Shown here: piece by piece, positions 1 through 7,414 of the stretch
How positions within the stretch are numbered: the stretch's first letter is position 1
Layout of the letters: each line of letters starts with the position of its first letter
DNA from: an uncultured Duncaniella sp.
GTDB taxonomy: Bacteria; Bacteroidota; Bacteroidia; Bacteroidales; Muribaculaceae
Length of the DNA stretch: 64,000 nucleotides
Assembly (NCBI GenBank): GCA_910586665.1
Contig: CAJUIX010000005.1
Location: forward strand, 1-64,000
Direction of reading: 5' to 3'
Program-made: the position numbers and the translations under genes
Notes under the pieces: generated by a model
Seen by the model: the letters and a program-made list of their open reading frames with translations, nothing else
Told to the model about the DNA's origin: nothing
Database searches by the model: none

Positions 1-85
1 TCCGAGCCATTTAGGATATTTTCATAATGTATCCCTACAATCAATGATTTTGCAACACCCTCATATGATTGAAAGACGGCAAAAT

Positions 86-859
86 TTAAAATTGCCAAAC
101 CGGGTACTTGAAAATCTTGGTGTCGCTCCGTTTCTTATACCACACAGTAATGAAAATCGCCAAATGGATGCTGATTACACGAACAATATTTGAAATCAAT
201 CCTCCGGCAGCTACTTCCGTTCCAGCCATAGTGAATATTACCCACGCACCGTTCATCAGAATATGTAGCCCGACAGGTACCCATAAATTGAAATTCCATT
301 CAACATACATCCAACTGAAATAGATAGCACCTAAAAAGGTTACTCCAAAGGCTGCAAGAGAAGAAATAATATCATGTCCCTGATAAAGATGTCCTGAGCC
401 AAACACAAGTGCAGGTAATATTACGGCCCAAAAGAATCCGGTCTTTGCATAACGGAAAAGCAGTCCAAACATAAATGCCCTGAACATAAACTCTTCAACA
501 AATCCCGGCAAAATACTCTTTCTCAAAATCAGAGATAGAGTGGTGTCAGCATTGAAAGAGCCGAAAAAAGGGAAAACCGCATAAAGAGGCAATACGCATA
601 AAAAAGCAATCCCGAACCCCTTGGCGATGTTGCCATTTAATCCGAGAAAAGAGAATATTTCTCTTGGTTTTATTACAGTGGCAATCAGGATAAATCCCGC
701 AAGGACAACTAATATATCTCTAATAAATCTATTGAGTAGAGAGGATTGCCATCCCAGTAATGCGGTTATTCCCCATACGTTATCCCAAACTATATAGAGG
801 ATGGCACACGCAAAAATGGCATATAGTATTTTTGCAGTTTTTGAAGAAAGTGAAATCAT
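86..859 (-). CDS. CPBP-family intramembrane metalloprotease
   Basis: Multi-pass membrane protein of the CPBP/Abi (Rce1-like) family, about 257 aa. Hydrophobic segments run through most of its length. It shows the family's three motifs: EExxxR (EEFMFR, about residues 122-127), FxxxH (FGSGH) and HxxxN (HILMN), which form the metal site of intramembrane glutamate proteases. The reading frame is open to a TTG at 886, but that codon lies inside a good -7 promoter element (884-891), so I place the start at the ATG at 857-859. The substrate is unknown; bacterial members are variously linked to prenyl-protein-type processing or bacteriocin self-immunity. It stands alone, with rpsP upstream and transcribed separately. 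The family is firm and the role is open. Confidence 0.88.
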   Translation of the reverse strand: MISLSSKTAKILYAIFACAILYIVWDNVWGITALLGWQSSLLNRFIRDILVVLAGFILIATVIKPREIFSFLGLNGNIAKGFGIAFLCVLPLYAVFPFFGSFNADTTLSLILRKSILPGFVEEFMFRAFMFGLLFRYAKTGFFWAVILPALVFGSGHLYQGHDIISSLAAFGVTFLGAIYFSWMYVEWNFNLWVPVGLHILMNGAWVIFTMAGTEVAAGGLISNIVRVISIHLAIFITVWYKKRSDTKIFKYPVWQF

Positions 860-883
860 TTTGATAATGTTTGGTTTCGACTG

Positions 884-915
884 CAAAGTTAACGATTTTC
901 GCCGGATTATCCTAA
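884..915 (-). promoter_or_regulatory. Bacteroidota-type promoter of the CPBP gene
   Basis: On the minus strand TAACTTTG (884-891) matches the -7 consensus TAnnTTTG. A weaker TTAG (912-915) sits 20 nt upstream in the -33 position. This would start transcription just ahead of the ATG at 859, leaving a short leader. Confidence 0.55.
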
Positions 916-1123
916 TGGATAGCGGATTATCACTTATTGCACAACAGTCAACGTCATTGAACAGGAGGGAAATAGAACTGCACGGTCCAATAAAGGGCCA
1001 AAAGCTGCCACTTTTTACGCTTGAGTGAAATAATCATGCTTGTCAGCGGCGGAAGCCTCCACCACACCGTGGCCCTAGGCTCTCCTTGTATCTCAACTCG
1101 TAGCGGTCGAAATCTATGTTGAT
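916..1123. other. Intergenic stretch with no gene seen
   Basis: Between the CPBP promoter and the rpsP terminator I see no credible ORF, tRNA or RNA structure. The short plus-strand open frame over 801-1028 overlaps the CPBP start and has no homology-like features. A 9-nt string (cggattatc) occurs twice at about 903 and 922, which is not enough to call a repeat. Confidence 0.5.
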
Positions 1124-1158
1124 AAAAAAGTCCGCGATGAAAAAATCATCGCGGACTT
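1124..1158 (-). terminator. Intrinsic terminator of rpsP
   Basis: A perfect 12-bp stem (1128-1139 with 1147-1158, core GTCCGCGATG) has a 7-nt A/T loop. On the minus strand it is followed by a T run (1124-1128 and beyond). It lies 37 bp past the rpsP stop codon. Confidence 0.88.
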
Positions 1159-1195
1159 ATTTCTATCCGTGTGCACGGAAAATTCTGCCGTAATC

Positions 1196-1735
1196 TTATT
1201 CAGCGGCGGGAGCCTCTTCAGCTGCCTCCTCTGCGGGAGCGGCGGCTGCTTCAGCCTCGGCTGCTGCGGCAGCAGCTTCAGCTTTCTTCTTAGCCACTTC
1301 CTCGGCCTTAGCCTTGTTCTTTGCCACTTCAGCTTCCATGCGGGCCTTGGCGTCGAGTTCCTGCTTGCTTACCATTGAAGCACGGAGTTTGTCGGCAGCC
1401 TGCTGCTTGTTAGCCTTCCAAGCATCGAAACGGCGCTGTGCCTCAGCCTCGTCGAAAGCACCCTTCTTCACACCACCCTGGAGGTGCTTCATGAGAAGTA
1501 CACCCTCGTTAGAGAGGATAGTGCGAACAGTATCGGTGGGCTGTGCACCTACATTTACCCAATACAAAGCACGCTCGAAGTTCAAAGTTACTGTAGCAGG
1601 ATTAGTGTTCGGATTATAAGAACCTATCCTTTCAATAAATTTACCATCTCGTGGTGCCCTGCTATCGGCGATTACAATAGGATAGAACGCATAGTTCTTG
1701 CGACCATGACGTTGCAGTCTGATTTTAGTTGCCAT
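1196..1735 (-). CDS. rpsP: 30S ribosomal protein S16
   Basis: Ribosomal protein S16, a small-subunit protein that binds 16S rRNA and is needed for 30S assembly. The N-terminal 90 residues carry the S16 core (start MATKIRLQRHGRK, then SRAPRDGKFIERIGSYNP and an ERALYWVNVGAQPT segment). Residues from about 120 form a low-complexity Ala/Glu/Lys tail, probably helical and disordered. The total of 179 aa is long next to the E. coli protein (about 82 aa), but such tails are usual in Bacteroidota. It has its own promoter (1769-1800) and a strong terminator (1124-1158). No rimM, trmD or rplS lies beside it, unlike the Proteobacterial operon. Confidence 0.97.
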   Translation of the reverse strand: MATKIRLQRHGRKNYAFYPIVIADSRAPRDGKFIERIGSYNPNTNPATVTLNFERALYWVNVGAQPTDTVRTILSNEGVLLMKHLQGGVKKGAFDEAEAQRRFDAWKANKQQAADKLRASMVSKQELDAKARMEAEVAKNKAKAEEVAKKKAEAAAAAAEAEAAAAPAEEAAEEAPAAE

Positions 1736-1768
1736 TAATTTTGTGATTTGTATTGATTAATTCGGGCG

Positions 1769-1800
1769 CAAAGTTACGGATTTTCCACCACTCGGCCAAG
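1769..1800 (-). promoter_or_regulatory. Promoter of rpsP
   Basis: Minus-strand TAACTTTG (1769-1776) is a perfect TAnnTTTG -7 box. A CTTG (1797-1800) lies 20 nt upstream near the -33 position. It sits in the 73-bp gap between the symporter stop and the rpsP ATG. Confidence 0.65.
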
Positions 1801-1808
1801 CGCTGGCG

Positions 1809-3230
1809 CTAATCTATGGTGACGCCGCTTTGAGCTTTAACCTTTTTTAACTCCTGACTGTCATATACTGCCACCTCTTCCCTAACCTGGCGCCTCAGCA
1901 TAATCAGCGTTATCATTGTCGGGAAGGCCATGAGGGCGTAGAAGAGGTCACAGAAACCTATGGCGACACCAAGGGGCATTACTGCAAAAATGACAAGCGT
2001 GACAATGAAAAACCATGTATATGCCTTCGCCCTTCGCTCACCGAAGAGATAGGCGGCACAGCGGTTGCCGTAGAAGCTGTAGCTGAACATCGACGAGAGG
2101 GAGAAGCAGAGAACGATTACCATCAGCAGCATCTCACCCATAGGGATACCATTGCCGAAAGCCTTCATGGCAACGTCGAGCCCCTTGATACCCTCCACGG
2201 CCTGGAAATCGCCGCAGAGCAGGAGGGCGAGCGCAGTCAGGGTGCACACAAGGCCTGAATCTATGCTCGGTCCGAGCATGGCGACCAATCCCTCGCGCAC
2301 AGGCGATGAATTTGACGACGCCCCGTGCATAATAGTGGCAGTACCCACCCCGGCATCATTGACCAGGGCCGCACGGCGGGCACCTATAATAGCAATCCCG
2401 ACCAGAGCGCCCCACCCTGCCTTCAGATTGAAGGCCTCGCTGAAAATGCTATTTATGACAGAGGGGACCTCGGTTATATGTGTCACAATAATATAGAGCA
2501 CGAGCAGGAAATAAAGCCCGACCATCATCGGGACAAGCCACTGAGCCACGCTCGCAATCCTGCGTATGCCCCCTATGACCACAAGCGTTACCGTCAGCGC
2601 AATTCCGAGACCGACGAGGAGCCTGAAAGCGGCCTCGCCGCTCCAGCCGAGCGTCGACGAGATGGCACCGACAACCGCATTGTCCCCAAGCCATTCCGGG
2701 GTCGTCGCCACACTGACTATCGCCTCCGTCAGCTGGTTGGCGTTCATGATGCAGAGCGTACCAAACATTCCTGCCACGGCGAAAGTCACTGCGAGCCAGT
2801 GCCAGCGCGCCCCAAGCCCCTTGTCAATCATATACATTGTGCCGCCTGCGGGCTTCCCGTCGGCAGAACGGTGCTTGTGAATGGTCGTGAGCACCCCTTC
2901 ATGAAACTTCGTCGACATTCCGACCAGCGCGCTCACCCACATCCAGAAAATCGCGCCGGGGCCGCCCATGACAAGGGCTATGGCCACACCCGCGATATTA
3001 CCCATGCCAACCGTAGCCGCCACGACCGACATCAGCGCCTGGACAGAGGAAATTTGTGTCCCGGACTCGCGCGACTGCTTGCTACGCAACTCACGCAGTG
3101 CCAAAGGGAGCTTCCTCAGCGACACTATGCCCGAATAGAAGAACAGGAAGAAACCTCCGCCGATGAGCAGGATGAAGAGCGGATAGCCGCAGAGGAAGTC
3201 GGCAAGCGTGCCGATAAACAGACTTACCAT
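1809..3230 (-). CDS. Sodium:alanine symporter family protein (AGCS)
   Basis: Inner-membrane amino-acid carrier of the alanine/glycine:cation symporter family, expected to import alanine or glycine with Na+. At 473 aa it is full length, with many hydrophobic segments. The family signature is visible as TVGMGNIAGVAIAL at about residues 73-86, and GARRAALVNDAGVGTA at about 285-300 is also typical. The ATG at 3230 overlaps the stop of the TPM-domain gene by 7 bp, so the two are translationally coupled in an operon downstream of dgt. Substrate specificity within the family cannot be read from sequence. Confidence 0.93.
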   Translation of the reverse strand: MVSLFIGTLADFLCGYPLFILLIGGGFFLFFYSGIVSLRKLPLALRELRSKQSRESGTQISSVQALMSVVAATVGMGNIAGVAIALVMGGPGAIFWMWVSALVGMSTKFHEGVLTTIHKHRSADGKPAGGTMYMIDKGLGARWHWLAVTFAVAGMFGTLCIMNANQLTEAIVSVATTPEWLGDNAVVGAISSTLGWSGEAAFRLLVGLGIALTVTLVVIGGIRRIASVAQWLVPMMVGLYFLLVLYIIVTHITEVPSVINSIFSEAFNLKAGWGALVGIAIIGARRAALVNDAGVGTATIMHGASSNSSPVREGLVAMLGPSIDSGLVCTLTALALLLCGDFQAVEGIKGLDVAMKAFGNGIPMGEMLLMVIVLCFSLSSMFSYSFYGNRCAAYLFGERRAKAYTWFFIVTLVIFAVMPLGVAIGFCDLFYALMAFPTMITLIMLRRQVREEVAVYDSQELKKVKAQSGVTID

Positions 3231-4525
3231 CTTCCTCCGGCACCTCCCCCGCCGGTCATGCCTCCGCCAAAGGAGCCACCCGAAAATCCGCCTCCGCCGC
3301 CTGAACGGCCACCCATCATGCTGCCGAGAATAGCTCCAGCGGCCACTGCGGCTGCCGGATCGGGCTTCTTGGGTATGCGGAAGCGCTTGTTGTGCTGGTT
3401 ACCGCAATTTTTACATATATATATATCCACACCCTCACCCTCGGCAGCCACTGTCGGCTGACGGAGCGTGCGGCGGTCGACTAACGACATGGCCCTCGCG
3501 CCGCAGCGGTCACAGACCGTATAGTTGGTCTGGCGGTTGATATAGGGCAATATCTCCGTTTGGTGACATTTGGGGCAATGCCACACATCGTAATCTATCG
3601 AATTGAGCTTCTCCTCGGTGTCCTGCGCCGGAGTGAGGTAGTCATTGTCATGCTCCTCGTCGATAAGCTCCATTCTTGTGCCGCAATGGGGACAGTCGCG
3701 CTTATGCCTGCGCACACACTTCATCTTTGCGATAAGGATTAGATAGGCCGGGAGCGCCAGACCAATCGAAAGGAAGACAGCGAACAGCGAGAGAGTCCTG
3801 TACTGGTCGAGTGCACGATAGCGCTGCACATCGTCAAGCTTCCTGGTCGAAGAAATCGAATAAAGGACCAGCAGCAGCATACCGATACCGACCACGACAG
3901 CGAAGCCCATGTACATATTGAAAATCTCAGAGCCTGAGATGTCTGTATCGGCGCTCCGGCGCGAATCATTGGCATACTTCGACTTCAGCTCCTCACGATA
4001 CTCCGGGTTCTGTATAATCCGGCCAAGCTCGTTGACACCTGCAATCATACCCTCGTCAAAGCGTCCCTCGCGATAAGCGGGAAACATGACATTGCGAATC
4101 ACGCGTCCGGCAATAATATCAGGTATTATACCCTCCATTCCGTAGCCGGTACGGATAATTGCGGCATTATCGCCAGTGGAGAGGAGTATAAGCAGGCCGT
4201 TGTCCTTGTCGCTCTTGCCTATGCCCCATTTCTCGAAAAGCTTAGTGGCAAATTCCTCAGGAGTCATAGAGGGGTCGACAGAGTCGACAGCCACGACAAC
4301 CACCTCGGCCGAGGTGCTGCGCCACAGCCCCCCTAATGTCGCGTTGAGCTGTGCGACTGCCCCTGAAGAAAGCACCCCCGAGGGATTGGAGACATACTGC
4401 GTGCGGTCCTTGACATGCACGTTGGGCACCTCGTCGACAGTCATAGCCCCTGCTGCCATGAAAGTCACCATGAGAAGGAGGATTAGGAAACTTATCTTAT
4501 ATATGCTGTTTCTGACTATATTCAT
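3224..4525 (-). CDS. TPM-domain membrane protein with zinc ribbons and Gly-rich tail
   Basis: The N-terminal signal/anchor (residues 1-27) is followed by a TPM domain (about 35-175, with the NPSGVLSS start and the RTGYGMEG motif near 120). Two membrane segments follow (about 205-225 and 245-268). A cytosolic part has four CxxC knuckles (CPHC, CPKC, CDRC, CKNC, about 275-385) that look like zinc ribbons. The last 50 residues are Gly/Ser-rich, as in many YgcG/TPM proteins. TPM proteins are tied to photosystem repair in plants and to envelope functions in bacteria, but the role here is unknown. It lies 7 bp downstream of dgt and overlaps the symporter gene. Confidence 0.88.
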   Translation of the reverse strand: MNIVRNSIYKISFLILLLMVTFMAAGAMTVDEVPNVHVKDRTQYVSNPSGVLSSGAVAQLNATLGGLWRSTSAEVVVVAVDSVDPSMTPEEFATKLFEKWGIGKSDKDNGLLILLSTGDNAAIIRTGYGMEGIIPDIIAGRVIRNVMFPAYREGRFDEGMIAGVNELGRIIQNPEYREELKSKYANDSRRSADTDISGSEIFNMYMGFAVVVGIGMLLLVLYSISSTRKLDDVQRYRALDQYRTLSLFAVFLSIGLALPAYLILIAKMKCVRRHKRDCPHCGTRMELIDEEHDNDYLTPAQDTEEKLNSIDYDVWHCPKCHQTEILPYINRQTNYTVCDRCGARAMSLVDRRTLRQPTVAAEGEGVDIYICKNCGNQHNKRFRIPKKPDPAAAVAAGAILGSMMGGRSGGGGGFSGGSFGGGMTGGGGAGGRW

Positions 4526-4532
4526 AGAATTT

Positions 4533-5879
4533 TTAATTATTGATTTTCAAACTCATACCGCTCAGGCGGCGATACAAATCGAGCGCGTAGACATCGGTCA
4601 TGCCCGAGATGTGGTCAAGGACAGCCTGTATTTTCCCATAGAGCTGCGGAGAATCGGTCTCATACTGCTGCGGCACCTTCGCGAGGAGCAGACGCGAATA
4701 ATTCAGCTCAGGCTCCCTGACTGCCTTCACCAGTTCATGAATCAGGAAGGAGATGATGCGCGTGCCGGCAAGCTCGATGTCGACCACATCGCCAGCGCAA
4801 TAGATTTTCTTCCACGACAGCGCCTCGCACCTGCGAAAGCTCTCCCGTTCAAGGGTAGATATATGGTCGAGAAGCGAACCTCTGAATGTCCCGCACATGA
4901 TTTCCTCCTCATGCCCGATGAAAGCCTCGGCGCAGCGGTTGACAAGCGCTCCGATTATACATGAACGCAGGTATGCAATCTTCTCATTCGGATCATCGAC
5001 GCCGGCCATGACGCGCTCGATGTGGCTGCGGCGCGCTTCGTCGAAATATGACAGAAAGAGGGGTATGACCTCCTCCGTCGACAGAATTTTCAACTTGTGG
5101 GCATCCTCGATATCCATGATTTCGTAGCAGATATCGTCGGCGGCCTCGACAATGTAGACCAACGGGTGGCGCGAGTATCTGACTCGTCCGTCAGGCTCGT
5201 TCACACGCAGCATCCCAAGTTCCTCGGCCACCTTGATAAAATCATCCCTCTCCGACGTGAAGAAGCCGAACTTGCCGTGGCTCCCGGCAAGGGAGGACTC
5301 GAAGGGATACTTCACAATCGAGGCAAGTGTCGAATATGTCATGGCGAAACCACCGGGACGGCGCCCGTTGAATCTATGAGTCAGCAGACGGAAGGCGTTG
5401 GCATTGCCCTCGAAGTTGACGAGGTCGGCCCACTGGCTCTCTGTCAGCTCCGCGCGCAGGGCCTGCCCCTCTCCCTCACTGAAGTATGTAGAGATAGCCT
5501 TCTCACCCGAATGGCCGAAAGGTGGGTTGCCAAGGTCGTGCGCAAGACATGCCGCGGCCACAATCTCGCCGATAGAGTCCAGCTTGCCGACCCACGGCTC
5601 CGAGGAATAGCGGCCACGAAGCGCCACGGCTACCTCAGCGGCGAGAGAGCGCCCCACGCAGGCCACCTCCATGCTGTGGGTGAGCCTGTTATGGACAAAG
5701 ATACTCCCCGGAAGAGGAAAAACCTGTGTCTTATTTTGCAGACGCCTGAAAGGGGAAGAAAAAACAAGACGGTCAAAGTCGCGCTGGAAATCACTCCTCG
5801 ACTCCCTCTTAGGATCATGATAGTGCTCCAGCCCGAAACGCTTGTCATTTATAAGTCTGTCCCACGACATCCGTTTCAT
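4533..5879 (-). CDS. dgt: Deoxyguanosinetriphosphate triphosphohydrolase (dGTPase)
   Basis: HD-superfamily dNTP triphosphohydrolase, which converts dGTP to deoxyguanosine and triphosphate and so tunes the dNTP pool. The HD metal site is visible: RLTHSMEV with H68, then AHDLGNPPFGHSGE with H114-D115 and H123. The conserved N-terminal segment FSSPFRRLQNKTQVFPL is present at about 40-56. The length of 448 aa fits the Bacteroidota form. It is the first gene of the dgt / TPM protein / symporter operon. The start at 5879 is the only good ATG before the domain begins. Confidence 0.95.
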   Translation of the reverse strand: MKRMSWDRLINDKRFGLEHYHDPKRESRSDFQRDFDRLVFSSPFRRLQNKTQVFPLPGSIFVHNRLTHSMEVACVGRSLAAEVAVALRGRYSSEPWVGKLDSIGEIVAAACLAHDLGNPPFGHSGEKAISTYFSEGEGQALRAELTESQWADLVNFEGNANAFRLLTHRFNGRRPGGFAMTYSTLASIVKYPFESSLAGSHGKFGFFTSERDDFIKVAEELGMLRVNEPDGRVRYSRHPLVYIVEAADDICYEIMDIEDAHKLKILSTEEVIPLFLSYFDEARRSHIERVMAGVDDPNEKIAYLRSCIIGALVNRCAEAFIGHEEEIMCGTFRGSLLDHISTLERESFRRCEALSWKKIYCAGDVVDIELAGTRIISFLIHELVKAVREPELNYSRLLLAKVPQQYETDSPQLYGKIQAVLDHISGMTDVYALDLYRRLSGMSLKINN

Positions 5880-5914
5880 AGCAGAGAAATATTTTATAAT
5901 ACATATTTATAATG

Positions 5915-5922
5915 CGAAGATA
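5915..5922 (-). promoter_or_regulatory. Possible -7 element upstream of dgt
   Basis: Minus-strand TATCTTCG differs from TAnnTTTG at one base and lies 36 nt before the dgt ATG. No clear TTTG is seen at the -33 position, so the call is weak. Confidence 0.3.
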
Positions 5923-6191
5923 CGGATTTTTCGGGTAACATCATATCTCTAAGCCTCATTTTTTACCGGCCAAACGCTAAAAACCACTCAGACATCAGCG
6001 CATAAGTCAAAATTTTTCAAATTCAGAACCTTATGGAATTTCGGAAAGCGCATCAGGCACGACTACGACAAACCGGCCTTTTATATATACTGAAACACAC
6101 ATACGCTCTATGCTCAGAGGCAGTGTTAACATATACAAAAATTACAATAAGTCAGATAAGTGTTAATTTTACACTTTTTCATTAAAAATAA
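5923..6191. other. Divergent intergenic region between dgt and the PUL
   Basis: An A/T-rich, non-coding region between the housekeeping block and the PUL promoter. No ORF or RNA gene is seen. It holds the string gtgttaa twice (6123-6129 and 6160-6166, 37 nt apart), 30-70 nt upstream of the plus-strand promoter. Direct repeats at this distance are where a hybrid two-component (AraC-type) activator would bind, but assigning them as an operator is only a guess. Confidence 0.35.
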
Positions 6192-6222
6192 TTTGTTTTT
6201 TGTAAAAAAATGTCTATCTTTG
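6192..6222 (+). promoter_or_regulatory. Promoter of the SusCD arm
   Basis: TTTG (6192-6195), a 19-nt spacer and TATCTTTG (6215-6222) match the Bacteroidota primary sigma consensus at both boxes. Transcription should begin near 6229, giving a leader of about 165 nt before the first ATG at 6394. It is the only good promoter found ahead of the seven-gene plus-strand operon. Confidence 0.8.
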
Positions 6223-6324
6223 CAAGCGGTACGAGTCTTTAAGTCAAAAAACTAAAGTTAAAATGCTAACTATAGCTCCTGATTGACTGATGATAGAGTT
6301 CACCACTGTATTTTGTAAAATGAA

Positions 6325-6352
6325 TGTAGGATGCTTCTTTATGTATCCAACA
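6325..6352 (+). repeat. Inverted repeat in the leader of the SusCD operon
   Basis: TGTAGGAT (6325-6332) pairs with ATCCAACA (6345-6352) at 7 of 8 positions around a 12-nt loop, about 40 nt ahead of the first start codon. It could be a small RNA hairpin in the 5' leader. No T run follows, so it is not a terminator. Confidence 0.35.
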
Positions 6353-6393
6353 CAATAACCAAAATTAACAGAATACCTTAAATCAAAAAAGGA

Positions 6394-7281
6394 ATGAATC
6401 TAAACCGACTGCTGTGCGCGCTATTCATATTACTCATGGCGCTACCGGCAAGTTCAAAAGTGAAGAATGATGGTGACCACCGCTACAAGGTGGCAGCTTG
6501 TGACTGGATGATGCTTAAGCGTCAGAAACTCGGGTCATTCAAACTCATGAAAGACCTCAAGGGTGACGGTGTTGAAATGGATGTCGGCGGCCTCGGCACG
6601 CGTGATACTTTCGACAATAAGTTCCATCAGCCGCATTTCCGCAAGCTATTCAAAGAAACTGCCGAGGAACTCTCGATAGAAGTTCCCTCTGTTGCCATGT
6701 CCGGCTTCTACGGACAGTCGTTCCTCACCCACCACAACTACAAGGTGCTGGTCGAGGACTGTCTTTCTACAATGAGGGTCATGGGAGCCAAGGTTGCATT
6801 CCTGCCCCTCGGTGGTATAAAGGAGGACTGGACTGTCGACGGCCCGGCCCGCAAGGAACTCGTCAAGCGCCTGCATGTCGCGGGAGAGATGGCCGCTGCC
6901 GATGGCCTTGTCATAGGCATCCGCACCCCGCTCCCTGCCAAGGACGAAATCAAACTGCTAAAAGAGATTGACTCCGACGGGGTGAAGATTTACTACTCGT
7001 TTCAAAACGCCGTAGACAACAACCGCGACATCTGCAAGGAGTTGAAAAAACTTGGTCGTGACCGCATCTGCCAAATTCACTGTTCCAACACCGACGGTGT
7101 GACGCTCGACAAGGACAGTGCCATCGACATGCAGGCCATCAAAAAGACACTCGACAAGATGGGCTGGGAAGGATGGCTCGTGGTCGAGCGCTCGCGCGAC
7201 AAGGACAAGGTGCGCGACGTGCGCCACAACTTCGGCACCAACATTGCCTATCTTAAAAAAGTGTTCCAGCAGCAGGACTGA
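6394..7281 (+). CDS. Secreted sugar phosphate isomerase/epimerase-like TIM barrel
   Basis: A 295-aa protein with a signal peptide (residues 1-22, ending near LPASS), then a xylose-isomerase-like/AP-endonuclease-2 TIM barrel. Barrel strands carry GVEMDVGGLGTRD (about 50-62), VAFLPLGGIKED, KIYYSFQNAVD (about 198-208), CQIHCSNTDG and WLVVERSRD near the C-terminus. Metal-ligand Glu/His candidates remain at IHC and VVERS. Relatives often have an Asp where this one has Ser in YYSFQN, so activity could be altered. As the first gene of the PUL operon with an export signal, it probably acts on sugars in the periplasm or outside the cell. The substrate is unknown. Confidence 0.8.
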   Translation: MNLNRLLCALFILLMALPASSKVKNDGDHRYKVAACDWMMLKRQKLGSFKLMKDLKGDGVEMDVGGLGTRDTFDNKFHQPHFRKLFKETAEELSIEVPSVAMSGFYGQSFLTHHNYKVLVEDCLSTMRVMGAKVAFLPLGGIKEDWTVDGPARKELVKRLHVAGEMAAADGLVIGIRTPLPAKDEIKLLKEIDSDGVKIYYSFQNAVDNNRDICKELKKLGRDRICQIHCSNTDGVTLDKDSAIDMQAIKKTLDKMGWEGWLVVERSRDKDKVRDVRHNFGTNIAYLKKVFQQQD

Positions 7282-7414
7282 CGCTTTGCACCCTCCGTTC
7301 TCTCCACAATAGCATCAATATAATATAAATTAATGTATCCACTCTCCATAAAAATCCCGCAGACATCTCAAACTCCAAGAAAATCATCATTATCAAATTT
7401 TTAAAAGTAATATC

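Noticed and set aside
1196..1350. Ala/Glu-rich repetitive sequence at the end of rpsP as a possible repeat element
   Set aside because: It is the in-frame low-complexity tail common to Bacteroidota S16 proteins.
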